DNA of 46,214 nucleotides from Oceanobacillus luteolus (lineage in GTDB: Bacteria > Bacillota > Bacilli > Bacillales > Amphibacillaceae), in NCBI RefSeq assembly GCF_023715655.1, contig NZ_JAMBON010000029.1:1-46214 (forward strand), written 5' to 3'. The translations under genes and the position numbers were made by a program. The notes under the pieces are model-generated. The model ran no database searches, was not told where the DNA came from, and saw only the letters and a list, made by a program, of their open reading frames with translations. This document shows, one piece after another, positions 24,533-33,108 of the stretch. Position 1 is the stretch's first letter, and the number at the start of each line of letters is the position of its first letter.

Positions 24533-24742
24533 TTGCAAAAGTATTTATTAAATGTAAATATGCAAAGTAACGGAGATTACGAAGTTCATACTTCTACATG
24601 TCGCTATTCTCCTTCTCAAAATTTTGATGATTTAGGTTACCATAACACTTGTAGTTCAGCTGTTCAGATAGCAAAAACAAGGCACCGTTATAAGAGGATT
24701 AATGGTTGCTATTTTTGTAGTAACGAATGTCATACTACTTAA
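24533..24742 (+). CDS. Small conserved Cys/His protein of unknown function
   Basis: The 69-residue product starts MQKYLLNVNMQSNGDYEVHT and contains STCRYSP, YHNTC and a final GCYFCSNECH. The spaced Cys and His residues suggest a metal-binding fold. I believe proteins of this pattern (NGDxEVHxxxC ... LGxHxxC ... CxxCxxxCH) are widespread and uncharacterised; this is from memory and unchecked. The start is a TTG six bases after GGAGGGA. It stands alone and may end at the bidirectional terminator downstream. Confidence 0.68.
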   Translation: MQKYLLNVNMQSNGDYEVHTSTCRYSPSQNFDDLGYHNTCSSAVQIAKTRHRYKRINGCYFCSNECHTT

Positions 24743-24805
24743 TGTGAAGTAACATATCCTAATCCCCACTACACAACACCAAATTAAATTTCTTATAATA
24801 TAGAC

Positions 24806-24854
24806 ACAAAAAGCGGGTCCATCAGAGAAAAACTCTGATGGACCCGCTTTTTTA
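24806..24854. terminator. Strong bidirectional terminator
   Basis: AAAAGCGGGTCCATCAGAG and its exact complement form a long stem with A-runs before and T-runs after. It separates the plus-strand small Cys/His gene from the minus-strand PadR operon. Confidence 0.9.
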
Positions 24855-24865
24855 ATGTGGAATGT

Positions 24866-25309
24866 TTAGTTTGCCAACACTAAAAAGGTGACAAAAAAGA
24901 CTGCATACGACCCCATAAAACCGACTGCTGCTTTGGCCAATTTCGTTTTCATGGAGAAGGCTGGGACAATGCCAACTTTAAACATATTCGCGATTAATAG
25001 AACGATCGCCAATAGAAAAGATACCATGGAAATAATCAACGCAATCTGTTCCAATAAAATTACCTCCCTTAGTGAAATCAATTTGGAAATAATAAGGATA
25101 TTGATGAAGCTGATTAAAACGACTACTTGACTCATCCGAAAACCACAGAATTTCCTTTCACTTAATTCGAGGTACCAAGCATCGATAATGCCTAAAAGTA
25201 AATCAACGATTATTTTGAATGACTTATCCGTTTGTTTCCATACTTCCATTAGCTCATTGCCGTATCGACTTCTCCAACTTTTGGGATAGAGGTAGATCAG
25301 CCACTTCAT
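24866..25309 (-). CDS. Membrane protein partnered with PadR
   Basis: The 147-residue protein opens with LYPKSWRSRYGNELMEVW, the RYG-E motif typical of small proteins paired with PadR regulators. Three hydrophobic helices follow. Its ATG overlaps the padR stop codon (ATGA). The pair is probably autorepressed and induced by an unknown membrane-active compound. The biochemical role is not known. Confidence 0.75.
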   Translation of the reverse strand: MKWLIYLYPKSWRSRYGNELMEVWKQTDKSFKIIVDLLLGIIDAWYLELSERKFCGFRMSQVVVLISFINILIISKLISLREVILLEQIALIISMVSFLLAIVLLIANMFKVGIVPAFSMKTKLAKAAVGFMGSYAVFFVTFLVLAN

Positions 25310-25611
25310 ACGAGACCAAGCCTTTTCATACCAATGGTGGTGACTTTCTGAATTTCTTTCAGCTGCTCCGTCAGATATTGCTGCCCTTCCTCCGTGAGCT
25401 TATAAGGCTTCTTACGGTCTTCCGATTCAAGAACACGGATATAGCCTTCCTTCTCTAAACGTGCAATTGCTCCATATAATGTACCTGGGCCTAATTTTAT
25501 ATCGTAATTTTTTTCAATGTCCTCCATAATCGCATAGCCATGACGTTCTTTCTCCGCGAGACTGATTAAAATCAATAAGGAATTCTCCGAAAATCTGCTT
25601 TTCTTAACCAT
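25306..25611 (-). CDS. PadR-family transcriptional regulator
   Basis: The roughly 101-residue protein is a PadR winged-helix repressor (LLILISLAEKERHGYAIMED, LGPGTLYGAIARLEKEGYI and KPYKLTEEGQQYL). The start at 25611 has AAAGGAG seven bases upstream. A strong palindromic operator in its promoter (25633-25668) suggests it represses its own operon with the membrane partner. The inducer is unknown. Confidence 0.9.
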   Translation of the reverse strand: MVKKSRFSENSLLILISLAEKERHGYAIMEDIEKNYDIKLGPGTLYGAIARLEKEGYIRVLESEDRKKPYKLTEEGQQYLTEQLKEIQKVTTIGMKRLGLV

Positions 25612-25632
25612 GTTTCCACTCCTTTCCACCAA

Positions 25633-25668
25633 CTATTACGTTCAACGTTATATCGTATAACGTAATAG
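25633..25668 (-). promoter_or_regulatory. PadR promoter and operator
   Basis: A perfect dyad CGTTATA-TCG-TATAACG (25646-25662) overlaps the -10. It is flanked by a second inverted pair, CTATTACG (25633-25640) and CGTAATAG (25661-25668). On the minus strand TTGTTT and ATATAA are 17 bases apart. Confidence 0.7.
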
Positions 25669-25713
25669 TAAAACAAATACGAAAAGATGTCAATAACAAT
25701 CATAAGATTTTTC

Positions 25714-25770
25714 AAAAAATAGGCGAATAGCATATCAAAAGGAGTAACCTCAAGATCTCAGCCATTCGCC
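25714..25770 (-). terminator. Terminator of the AraC-family gene
   Basis: On the minus strand GGCGAAT and ATTCGCC are the outer arms of a hairpin with a long loop, followed by TATTTTTTG. The GGCGAATGGCTGA arm is shared with the hairpin at 16437-16483 and looks like part of an intergenic repeat family. Confidence 0.6.
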
Positions 25771-25781
25771 ATTATTCTTTA

Positions 25782-26642
25782 TTAATTTTTTATCGGTATC
25801 CATACCTCGCTATAATAATCGTCTGCATACGGATCAGCATCACTGAGGTATACTTCCATTTCCGGACCGCCGGAATGTTCATAGCCAGTCGCTGGGAACC
25901 ATTCAGAAAATACCCGCTCCCATACTTTTGGCATCGCATCAGGCATAGCACCTCTTACCGGAAATACAGCCCACGTTTCAGCAGGTATCTGTCTTTCCTC
26001 CCAATCTTGAGGAATTTCTTCGATGTTTTTTTCTGCCCCGATTAAATACGTGAGATGCTCCTGTTCCTTATCAAACTCCATACATACTCCAAGTATCCCT
26101 AGAGAGCCACAATTTTTAGCAAGCTCATCTGTGAATCCGTTCTGATTGGATTCATCCCAGAAAGCCGCGATATTCCGGTGGTTCTCTCCGTCAACGACAC
26201 CTGTACGAATACTCTTTCCTACCACCGTAAAGCTGCCTTTTTCCACGATTTTGTAATCCATTTCTACATCACCCTTTAACTGAATTTGAAAAGAGAGTTT
26301 TGGATAAGCCTTCAACGATTGACGATGTTTTCTCGCATTGGATGGACTGATGCCATGAATCCTCCGAAATGCTTTGGAAAAAGCTTCCGGGGTTTCATAG
26401 CCATATTTCATGGCGACATCGATCACCTTCGCATCAGAAAACACAAGCTCCTGTGCAGCGATAGTAATCCGGCGATTCCGGATATATTCCGTCACTGTAT
26501 ATCCCGTCAGCATATGGAACATCCGTTGAAAGTGGAATTTAGACATGCAGGCGACTGCCGCAATCTCCTCCATCACCAGTTCATCGTCTAAATTTTTCTC
26601 TATATATTCGATGCTATCGAGCATTTTTTGAAGGCCCTCCAA
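25782..26642 (-). CDS. AraC-family regulator with GyrI-like effector domain
   Basis: The 286-residue protein combines an AraC DNA-binding domain (about 1-110; EEIAAVACMSKFHFQRMFHM, then VAMKYGYETPEAFSKAFRR and GISPSNARK) with a GyrI/AraC-effector-binding domain (about 125-286) that usually binds drugs or other small cationic ligands. BmrR, Rob and YdeE-type proteins are relatives. No target gene lies next to it. The start is a TTG supported by AAAGGAG; an ATG six codons later is a possible alternative. Confidence 0.88.
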   Translation of the reverse strand: MEGLQKMLDSIEYIEKNLDDELVMEEIAAVACMSKFHFQRMFHMLTGYTVTEYIRNRRITIAAQELVFSDAKVIDVAMKYGYETPEAFSKAFRRIHGISPSNARKHRQSLKAYPKLSFQIQLKGDVEMDYKIVEKGSFTVVGKSIRTGVVDGENHRNIAAFWDESNQNGFTDELAKNCGSLGILGVCMEFDKEQEHLTYLIGAEKNIEEIPQDWEERQIPAETWAVFPVRGAMPDAMPKVWERVFSEWFPATGYEHSGGPEMEVYLSDADPYADDYYSEVWIPIKN

Positions 26643-26698
26643 CTACAACCTCTCCTTTCTATCTCTCAGTTTAGCAACATCTTTTTCATTCCTCCGGT

Positions 26699-29059
26699 TT
26701 ATCCGTGCTTTCTTATGACAGGTTTATTTTTCAAAAATCCTTCTTCCATTGCCTGATCAATAAAATTAGTCGGATCGCCCACACTGTATAACTGTAAACC
26801 ATGCATGGCCCGTGTGCAGGCGGTATAAAATACCCGACGCAGACTCTCATCTCCGTACACTTTCTGTGATGCGTCATAAATGATTACCGCGTCGAATTCG
26901 ATACCTTTGGATAAATACGAAGGCAGAACAACGACGCCCTGTTCATATTCAATCGAGCTGCTTTTTAACATTTTCAATTCCTCTATATCAGATAGAGCTT
27001 CATATGCCTTTTCAGTTTCTGCAGCGGACTTACAGATGATGGCGATACTTTCATTTCCTAGATTTTTTAATTCAGATACTTTTGATGTAATCTCGGCATG
27101 CAGTTCATCATGATTTTCGAAAGTAGTGAGTGCAGGGCGCTCGCCATCCCGGTTAAACGGAATAATCTGATCTCCTTCTGGAATGAGTCTCCGGGTGAAT
27201 TCAATGATTGGTTTCGTTGATCGGTAACTTCGGGTTAAGTTAATGACTTCAGTCTTATCAGGACCATAAAGCTGGGTCAGCTCTTGAAAATCATCCTTTT
27301 CATTGGCATGGGCAAAAATCGCTTGATTAAAATCGCCAAGCACTGTCATCCTCGCTGCTGGAAATAACCGCTTCAAAAACTCGAATTGAAAAGCTGAGTA
27401 ATCCTGTGCTTCATCGACTACAACATGGCGGATGGAACGGTTCGCCTGAAAGCCGAATATGGAATCTTGCAGCTGTAAAAATGGCGTGGCATCTTCATAT
27501 AGTATCCTGTCTTGCTCCAGCTCTTGGAGTGTAACCTCACAAATAGCTGGCCAATCTTTAGGTGACTCTCCATCGACCAACTCTTGAATTTTACCGCGAT
27601 TTTCAAAAAGTTGTTTATAGATCCTACTAATATCTACAAAACGTAAAGAACGGATTCTTTTACGAACGGATCTCAATCTTTGACGGACGATGAGCCGCGC
27701 CAATGCTTTCGTATCCATATCATAATCGTCACTATTTTCCCGGGTGTAGCCCGCTTTTTTCGCCAAATACTTCTGCGCTTTATAATATTCCTCATTACTG
27801 AGAAGCTCGATCGTCTCCTCTACCCATTCCTTTTTCCATTCCAGTTTTTCCAGTGCACGAACTTTATCAAGCAGCCTATCCTTCAACTTTTCCAGTCTGT
27901 ATTGTAAGCCTAGTGAATGGTCTTCATGATAGAAAAACTCTTCCATTTCTTGGGCTGTTACGATCGTCTCGCCTCTGAACTTGATATCTTTAAATACCAT
28001 GCCGGACTTTTCCAGTGATTTCACATAAGCTTGGATGACATCCAAAAATTGAGCCGACGCTTTAAAACGGATGCTGGAAACCCGCGCATCATACTCTGGA
28101 CGACCTGTTTCAGTTAAAACATACTCCAGCTGTTCGTACGGATCCTCAACTGCAAAGTCATTGCTCAAGCGGTGATACAAATATTCCTGGAACGTGACTT
28201 GCTGCATATTCTCCTCTCCAAGTTCAGGAAGGACGTTGGATACATAGTTGCTGAATAATGTATTCGGGGAAAACAGGATAATTTGATCCGCATTCAAGTT
28301 TTCACGATATTTATATAGTAGGTAAGCGATCCGTTGCAGAGCTGCTGAAGTCTTCCCGCTCCCCGCAGCACCATGAACAATCAACATTCTTCCGCGGTCA
28401 TGACGGATGATGCGGTTTTGTTCCTTCTGGATGGTCGCCACGATACTGTTCATATATTTATCTGTCCCTTGTCCGAGGACTTCTTGTAAAATTTCATCTC
28501 CAATGGTCAGGCTCGTATCAAACATCGATTGGAGCTCACCATCCCTGATGAGGTATTGCCACTTCTTCTCCAAATCACCTTTAATGACACCACCCGGAGT
28601 TTTATACTGGGCAGGTCCTGGCTGATAATCGTAATAAACACTCGATATCGGTGCGCGCCAATCATAGATCAGGATGTTTTCACCAGTTTCATCTCGAAGT
28701 GTAGAGATACCAATATAGATTTCTTCCGATTGTGAATCACCCTCCTCGAGAAAATCAATCCGTCCAAAATACGGGACATCCAACATTTGTTGAAGTGTCG
28801 ACAAACGCTGGAAGGAATGTCTATGTGTCGTTTCGCTCACAGCAAGGGCTTGTGCTTCCTGCCTGATAGCGAGGACGGTTTCGAGATAATCGTCAAAAGA
28901 ATCTACGTTGATTTTAATCTCATCCCAGAAATGTTTCCGGGAATGGATGACCTCTTCCTTACGCTGTCTCGTTTTACTATCCAACTTATCTACTTCATGT
29001 TGTATTACTTTCTTTACATTATTCAGTTGCTCTTGTTCCTGCTGAAACTGTGAATCCAT
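26699..29059 (-). CDS. helD: RNA polymerase-recycling helicase HelD
   Basis: The roughly 786-residue protein is a superfamily 1 (UvrD-like) ATPase. Walker A is GAAGSGKT (about 230-237), Walker B lies in HVVVDEAQDYSAFQ, and later motifs are LGDFNQAIFAH, LTRSYRST and VFYTACTRAMH. The N-terminal coiled-coil arm and the YFGRIDF...DWRAPISSVYYDY region match B. subtilis HelD (774 residues), which frees RNA polymerase stalled on DNA. The ATG at 29059 has GGGGTG six bases upstream. An unusual dyad promoter region lies just upstream. Confidence 0.93.
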   Translation of the reverse strand: MDSQFQQEQEQLNNVKKVIQHEVDKLDSKTRQRKEEVIHSRKHFWDEIKINVDSFDDYLETVLAIRQEAQALAVSETTHRHSFQRLSTLQQMLDVPYFGRIDFLEEGDSQSEEIYIGISTLRDETGENILIYDWRAPISSVYYDYQPGPAQYKTPGGVIKGDLEKKWQYLIRDGELQSMFDTSLTIGDEILQEVLGQGTDKYMNSIVATIQKEQNRIIRHDRGRMLIVHGAAGSGKTSAALQRIAYLLYKYRENLNADQIILFSPNTLFSNYVSNVLPELGEENMQQVTFQEYLYHRLSNDFAVEDPYEQLEYVLTETGRPEYDARVSSIRFKASAQFLDVIQAYVKSLEKSGMVFKDIKFRGETIVTAQEMEEFFYHEDHSLGLQYRLEKLKDRLLDKVRALEKLEWKKEWVEETIELLSNEEYYKAQKYLAKKAGYTRENSDDYDMDTKALARLIVRQRLRSVRKRIRSLRFVDISRIYKQLFENRGKIQELVDGESPKDWPAICEVTLQELEQDRILYEDATPFLQLQDSIFGFQANRSIRHVVVDEAQDYSAFQFEFLKRLFPAARMTVLGDFNQAIFAHANEKDDFQELTQLYGPDKTEVINLTRSYRSTKPIIEFTRRLIPEGDQIIPFNRDGERPALTTFENHDELHAEITSKVSELKNLGNESIAIICKSAAETEKAYEALSDIEELKMLKSSSIEYEQGVVVLPSYLSKGIEFDAVIIYDASQKVYGDESLRRVFYTACTRAMHGLQLYSVGDPTNFIDQAMEEGFLKNKPVIRKHG

Positions 29060-29097
29060 CCAAGACACCCCTTTTTAAAAATAAATGCAAAGATAAT

Positions 29098-29170
29098 GTT
29101 GACTTCCAAACGGAAATGGTGTATAGTTAGAATAAAGATAACTATGTCCGTTTATGAAATTAAAGTCAAC
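29098..29170. promoter_or_regulatory. Dyad element with face-to-face promoters upstream of helD
   Basis: Three nested inverted pairs are present: GTTGACTT/AAGTCAAC, AAACGGA/TCCGTTT and ATAGTTA/TAACTAT. Each strand carries TTGACT and a -10-like box 17 bases apart: TATAGT at 29122-29127 on plus, CATAGT at 29141-29146 on minus. The minus promoter would serve helD. The plus promoter points towards hairpins at about 29190-29222 and 29234-29271 and could make a short RNA. Confidence 0.65.
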
Positions 29171-29233
29171 TGTTTAATATTATACTATAAGTATGCGCTC
29201 TTTTCAATGTGTATACTTTTTTTATGTCCAAAT

Positions 29234-29271
29234 AAAAGGTCTCTCATCCATTACGGGTGAGAGACCTTTTT
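29234..29271. terminator. Bidirectional terminator upstream of helD
   Basis: AAAAGGTCTCTCA and TGAGAGACCTTTT form a strong stem with T-runs on both sides. It ends the minus-strand 34-residue gene and any plus-strand transcript from the dyad promoter. Confidence 0.85.
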
Positions 29272-29322
29272 GATTGGTGCTAGATATCGTACATTATGTA
29301 AAATGAATGAAGCTATTCTGCA

Positions 29323-29427
29323 TTAAAACGGTACCGAGTTAGCGACGAGTTGAAAACTCAACCAGACGATAAGAGCACCAAGAATCATGGCTCCGATCAT
29401 TAAAAATACAACTTTTCTTCCCTTCAA
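29323..29427 (-). CDS. Tiny single-helix membrane protein (34 residues)
   Basis: A TTG start at 29427 lies six bases after AAAGGTGG. The product (MKGRKVVFLMIGAMILGALI, then VWLSFQLVANSVPF) is a single transmembrane helix with a positively charged N-terminus. The good ribosome binding site, clean hydrophobic pattern and terminator downstream support it despite its size. The function is unknown. Confidence 0.5.
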   Translation of the reverse strand: MKGRKVVFLMIGAMILGALIVWLSFQLVANSVPF

Positions 29428-29576
29428 TTTCGTCCACCTTTCTATGACCCTGCCTCTTTTTCTATTACCTTAAGAATATCATAAATACGACACTTATCAA
29501 TATGCCTTGTGGAGGATGTTTGTAGGGTTACTTCAAAAGATAAACGGTATGTACATAAAGCATTATCCAAATCGAA

Positions 29577-29777
29577 TCAATCGCCACCGCCTCCGCCACC
29601 ATCTGATCCACCAAAGTCAAAACCGGAGCTATAGTCATCATAAGAATGTTTTTTGTCCTTATCATTCGACTCCGTAGCAACGCCTCCAGGAATGAATACC
29701 CCGCCATCTCCGCCGCTCTTTTTCATTTTCGGTTGCTTCGGATTTTCTTCTTTCTTTTTGCGGAACCAATTAAACAT
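29577..29777 (-). CDS. Small Gly-rich hydrophilic protein
   Basis: The 66-residue product starts MFNWFRKKKEENPKQPKMKK, and its C-terminus is low-complexity (FGGSDGGGGGGD). A strong AGGGAGAG precedes the ATG. The first residues (FNWFRKK) could bind the membrane surface. It is flanked by non-coding DNA and has no recognised family. Confidence 0.55.
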   Translation of the reverse strand: MFNWFRKKKEENPKQPKMKKSGGDGGVFIPGGVATESNDKDKKHSYDDYSSGFDFGGSDGGGGGGD

Positions 29778-29843
29778 TTGCCTCTCTCCCTTCTTTACTT
29801 GAATGCGAATATTCCTTTTACTCTTGCATTATATCATTTAATA

Positions 29844-29878
29844 AAACAACCACCATTAACTGAGCTAATGGTGGTTAT
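29844..29878 (-). terminator. Terminator of the monooxygenase/symporter operon
   Basis: AACCACCATTA and TAATGGTGGTT form a perfect 11-base-pair stem. On the minus strand it is followed by GTTTTATT. Confidence 0.75.
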
Positions 29879-29936
29879 TACATGACTTTGAATAGTGAGT
29901 GGCCCTTGAAGAGTGTTTACAACATCTATAGTCAGC

Positions 29937-30041
29937 CTATTTTTTCCCGAAATACCATCTCCAAAGCGAGTATCCGACAATGGTATAAATGATGATCATT
30001 CCATAAAACCAGACTGAAAGCATTTCATTCACAAACATCAT
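29937..30041 (-). CDS. Symporter small accessory protein (34 residues)
   Basis: The product (MMFVNEMLSVWFYGMIIIYT, then IVGYSLWRWYFGKK) is a single transmembrane helix with a Trp/Tyr-rich basic tail. It lies 19 bases behind the sodium:solute symporter stop codon, with AGGGAGA ahead of the double ATG. Tiny one-helix proteins next to SSS-family symporters are known as symporter small accessory proteins; position and pattern fit. Confidence 0.7.
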   Translation of the reverse strand: MMFVNEMLSVWFYGMIIIYTIVGYSLWRWYFGKK

Positions 30042-30060
30042 GCATTCTCCCTTCCAATTT

Positions 30061-31554
30061 TTATTCTGCCTTTGCCACAATCTCCAGTTCACTTTCCTCC
30101 ACTTTCATCACATTTGCGAGAATGATCATGGCCAGAATACCAATGACGGTCGCTACCGCTCCAGCGATCATCGTACTTTGCATGATTCCTCCGAAGTATA
30201 AAATCAAATATGCCAATAAACCAATCACCATCGAACCATCCGCTGCTCTTGGAGAAGGCTTGCGTCTACCGTAAACGGCATACAGAATCGGTCCTAACGT
30301 TCCAGCAGCAATACCAGAAATGCCAATCCACATTACGTCACCCATGTACACGGGTGGTTTGAGGACGATAAGAAACGCTATTAAACCTACGAATGGAACA
30401 GCAAGTCTACTAATCTTTAATGCAACTTTCTCCGCTTCCTCTTCTCCCATTTTCACGTAGCCGCGTTTCACCAGGAATTTCAGAAAAATATCATTGGCAA
30501 ATACAGTAGAGATGGAAACAAACAATCCATCTGTAGTCGACATCGCTGCAGCGAGAATAACTACCCCGAAAAACGCCACAATGATTGCCGGAAACGCCCA
30601 TTCGATATATCCCATTAGAGCTAGATCTGCAACCACGGTACCTGATCCGAGTGCTACCCTGCTGTATAGCCCACCGAACATGACGAGCACACAGAGGGTG
30701 GTCGTAATCACATAGGTGACGATCATTTTGCCTAAATCCTTGTCATGCTTTAAACCTAACACTTTATTAAATAAATGTGGCGCCGATGCGAATGCCCATT
30801 GAATCGTAATCGCACCAATTACCGCACCGAGCGAATAGAAGTGGGCGGACTCCGGATTGAATACCTTTACCAGGTTGCCATCTTGCGCGGTCAGATTATC
30901 CACTATGCCTGAAAATGTTGCTGCAATACCGTTGTTCCAAAAAACAACAAGCCCTGAAACGAACACGATGATACCGGCAATCGCCATTAAAACTGCTTGA
31001 ACCGCGTCGGTATAAATATCAGCCAAAGCTCCTCCACCAAATACATACAAAACGACAACAGCTGTAATAAGAATCAGCCCAGTCGTGTAATCCATACCGA
31101 GTAAATATTCGAAAACTCTTGCTCCCGCTACAAACTGCGCAGCGATATAAAAAATGTTAAATAGTAAAATTATCCCTGTGCCTACTCTTAGGAAGTCACT
31201 TTTATAATAGTCGCCTAGCCAATCGGGTAAGGAAAGTGATTTCTGTTCCTTGTTCACCTTCCGAATTCTTTTCGCAACCATGAGTACCCCGATCGCTCCG
31301 CCACCGATAATCGCAATGATCAGCCAAAGATTCGTCAACCCCCATTCATAGGACCAACCAGGATATCCAAGAAAAGTAGCTGCACTAATGTAGGTTGCTG
31401 TAAACGAAAGCCCCATCACAATCGGGCCAAGTCCTCCACCTAATGCAAAGTGCCGAACACTTTTCGTTTGCCTAGCTCCGATATAACCGAGAGCCAACAT
31501 GATGACCAAAAACACAAGGAACCCAACCCATGTATATACACCGATATTGTCCAT
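30061..31554 (-). CDS. Sodium:solute symporter (SSS family)
   Basis: The 497-residue protein has about thirteen transmembrane helices and the SSS-family sequence GGGLGPIVMGLSFTATYISA at the start of its core, then LYVFGGGALADIYTDAVQ. It couples Na+ entry to solute uptake. It is the second gene of a SAM-riboswitch-controlled operon behind an LLM monooxygenase, so the likely solute is an organic sulfur compound. That is an inference from position; pantothenate- or proline-type symporters share the family. The start has AAAGGAG upstream. Confidence 0.9.
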   Translation of the reverse strand: MDNIGVYTWVGFLVFLVIMLALGYIGARQTKSVRHFALGGGLGPIVMGLSFTATYISAATFLGYPGWSYEWGLTNLWLIIAIIGGGAIGVLMVAKRIRKVNKEQKSLSLPDWLGDYYKSDFLRVGTGIILLFNIFYIAAQFVAGARVFEYLLGMDYTTGLILITAVVVLYVFGGGALADIYTDAVQAVLMAIAGIIVFVSGLVVFWNNGIAATFSGIVDNLTAQDGNLVKVFNPESAHFYSLGAVIGAITIQWAFASAPHLFNKVLGLKHDKDLGKMIVTYVITTTLCVLVMFGGLYSRVALGSGTVVADLALMGYIEWAFPAIIVAFFGVVILAAAMSTTDGLFVSISTVFANDIFLKFLVKRGYVKMGEEEAEKVALKISRLAVPFVGLIAFLIVLKPPVYMGDVMWIGISGIAAGTLGPILYAVYGRRKPSPRAADGSMVIGLLAYLILYFGGIMQSTMIAGAVATVIGILAMIILANVMKVEESELEIVAKAE

Positions 31555-31583
31555 TTCTTTCTCCTTTCATCATGAAGTGTAAG

Positions 31584-32963
31584 TTACTTTATCACTGGAC
31601 TGGATAGCCTTTTCGCCGGATGATTGTCAGGCAGATAAGGAGAATCCGTATCAAATAAATTTTCCCGCAATGTTTTCCCTTCATATTCCAACCGATAAAT
31701 CCCCCGCTTCTGCAGCTCCGGTACAACATGGTCGACAAACTCACGGAAGGTTTCCAATGAATAGCTCTGCGCAATATTAAATCCATCTGCATCGCCTTCC
31801 GTCGCCCATTCCTCGATGTGGTCTGCAATTTGCTCCGGTGTGCCGATGAATTTCACTGTGCCATTACCAAGTCCGTGATTGAGAATCGCTTCGCGCAACG
31901 TCCACCTTTTATTTGGGTCCTTTGCATACATATCCAGATTTCCTTGAACCGCATCTGTTTCCATGTCTTCGATGTATTGATCTGGATCATATTTGGAGAA
32001 ATCAATTCCCGTATGACCTGAAAGTAGAGCCGCTGTTCCTTCATAACTGACATGACTTTTTAATTCCTCATATTTCGCATACGCTTCTTCCTCTGTAGAA
32101 CCGACGATGGGCAGCACCATAGGAAAAATTCGGATGCTATCTGCATTTCTCCCTTGAGCTACGGTTCGTTTACGAAGATCTGCGGAATACCTCTTCAATG
32201 CTTCTAAGGAATGTCCTTTCGTGAACACTCCTTCTGCATGTTTCGCGGCGAAATTCCTTCCTCTTGGAGATGCCCCAGCCTGGAATAATACAGGAGTCCG
32301 TTGTGGGGATGGTTCTGTCAAATGGATGCCTGGTACATTGAAGAATTCTCCATGATGGTTAATCGCATGAACCTTCTCAGGTAAAGCGAAAATATCCGCT
32401 TCTCGATCATGAACTACCGCATCATCCTCCCAGCTATGCTCCCAAAGTTTATAAACCACTTCTAAAAATTCATCTGCACGATCATAACGTTGATTTTTAG
32501 GTATGCGTCCAGATAACCCGAGGTTAACCGCTTCACTTTCTAAATAGGAAGTCACGACATTCCATGCCAAACGTCCTTCTGTTAGATGATCTAAAGTAGA
32601 CAACTGCCGGGCCAACGCATACGGCTGTGCGTATGTGGCCGACACGGTTGGTGCAAAACCAATATGCTCTGTAACTTGTGCCATGGCGGAGATAATTAAT
32701 AACGGATCATGCGCAGGCAATTGAACCGCATGACGCACCGCGACATCATGGCTATTACCATATACGGAATACGTGCCTAGTACATCCGCAATAAATACAG
32801 CATCGAATTTTCCCCGCTCCAATACTTTGGCTGTTTCTGTCCAATACTCCAGCCGATTATGCCTGATCCCTTCATCCTTCTCATGCTTCCATAGCCCAGT
32901 TGAATGCGGGGAAGGTGAATTTTGTACAAAACCATTTAAATGAATTTTTTTCTTGATACTCAT
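31584..32963 (-). CDS. NtaA/SnaA/DszA-family flavin-dependent monooxygenase
   Basis: The roughly 459-residue protein belongs to the bacterial luciferase-like (LLM) monooxygenases of the NtaA/SoxA/DszA type. Motifs include KFDAVFIADVLG, HIGFAPTVSATYAQPY, LSTLDHLTEGRLAWNVVTS and PVLFQAGASPRGRNFAA. These enzymes use reduced FMN and O2 to split C-S or C-N bonds. A SAM-I riboswitch upstream ties it to sulfur supply, so it probably frees sulfite or a thiol from an organosulfur compound. The flavin reductase must be encoded elsewhere. The ATG at 32963 is nine bases after AAAGGAG. Confidence 0.9.
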   Translation of the reverse strand: MSIKKKIHLNGFVQNSPSPHSTGLWKHEKDEGIRHNRLEYWTETAKVLERGKFDAVFIADVLGTYSVYGNSHDVAVRHAVQLPAHDPLLIISAMAQVTEHIGFAPTVSATYAQPYALARQLSTLDHLTEGRLAWNVVTSYLESEAVNLGLSGRIPKNQRYDRADEFLEVVYKLWEHSWEDDAVVHDREADIFALPEKVHAINHHGEFFNVPGIHLTEPSPQRTPVLFQAGASPRGRNFAAKHAEGVFTKGHSLEALKRYSADLRKRTVAQGRNADSIRIFPMVLPIVGSTEEEAYAKYEELKSHVSYEGTAALLSGHTGIDFSKYDPDQYIEDMETDAVQGNLDMYAKDPNKRWTLREAILNHGLGNGTVKFIGTPEQIADHIEEWATEGDADGFNIAQSYSLETFREFVDHVVPELQKRGIYRLEYEGKTLRENLFDTDSPYLPDNHPAKRLSSPVIK

Positions 32964-33055
32964 GAACATACACTCCTTTTGTTTTTAATGTAACTTTTCC
33001 CATATGTTTAATTGGTTTTATGGCAGACGGAGTACCTTTATTTCTCTCTGAGAAA

Positions 33056-33090
33056 CAAAAAAACCTCTTCCTAATGAGGAAGAAGTTTTA
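33056..33090 (-). terminator. Riboswitch expression-platform terminator (monooxygenase operon)
   Basis: On the minus strand AACTTCTTCC and GGAAGAGGTT flank a TCATTA loop and precede TTTTTTT. It would form when SAM is bound to the aptamer just upstream. Confidence 0.88.
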
Positions 33091-33108
33091 TAACACGTTA
33101 TCTCCATC

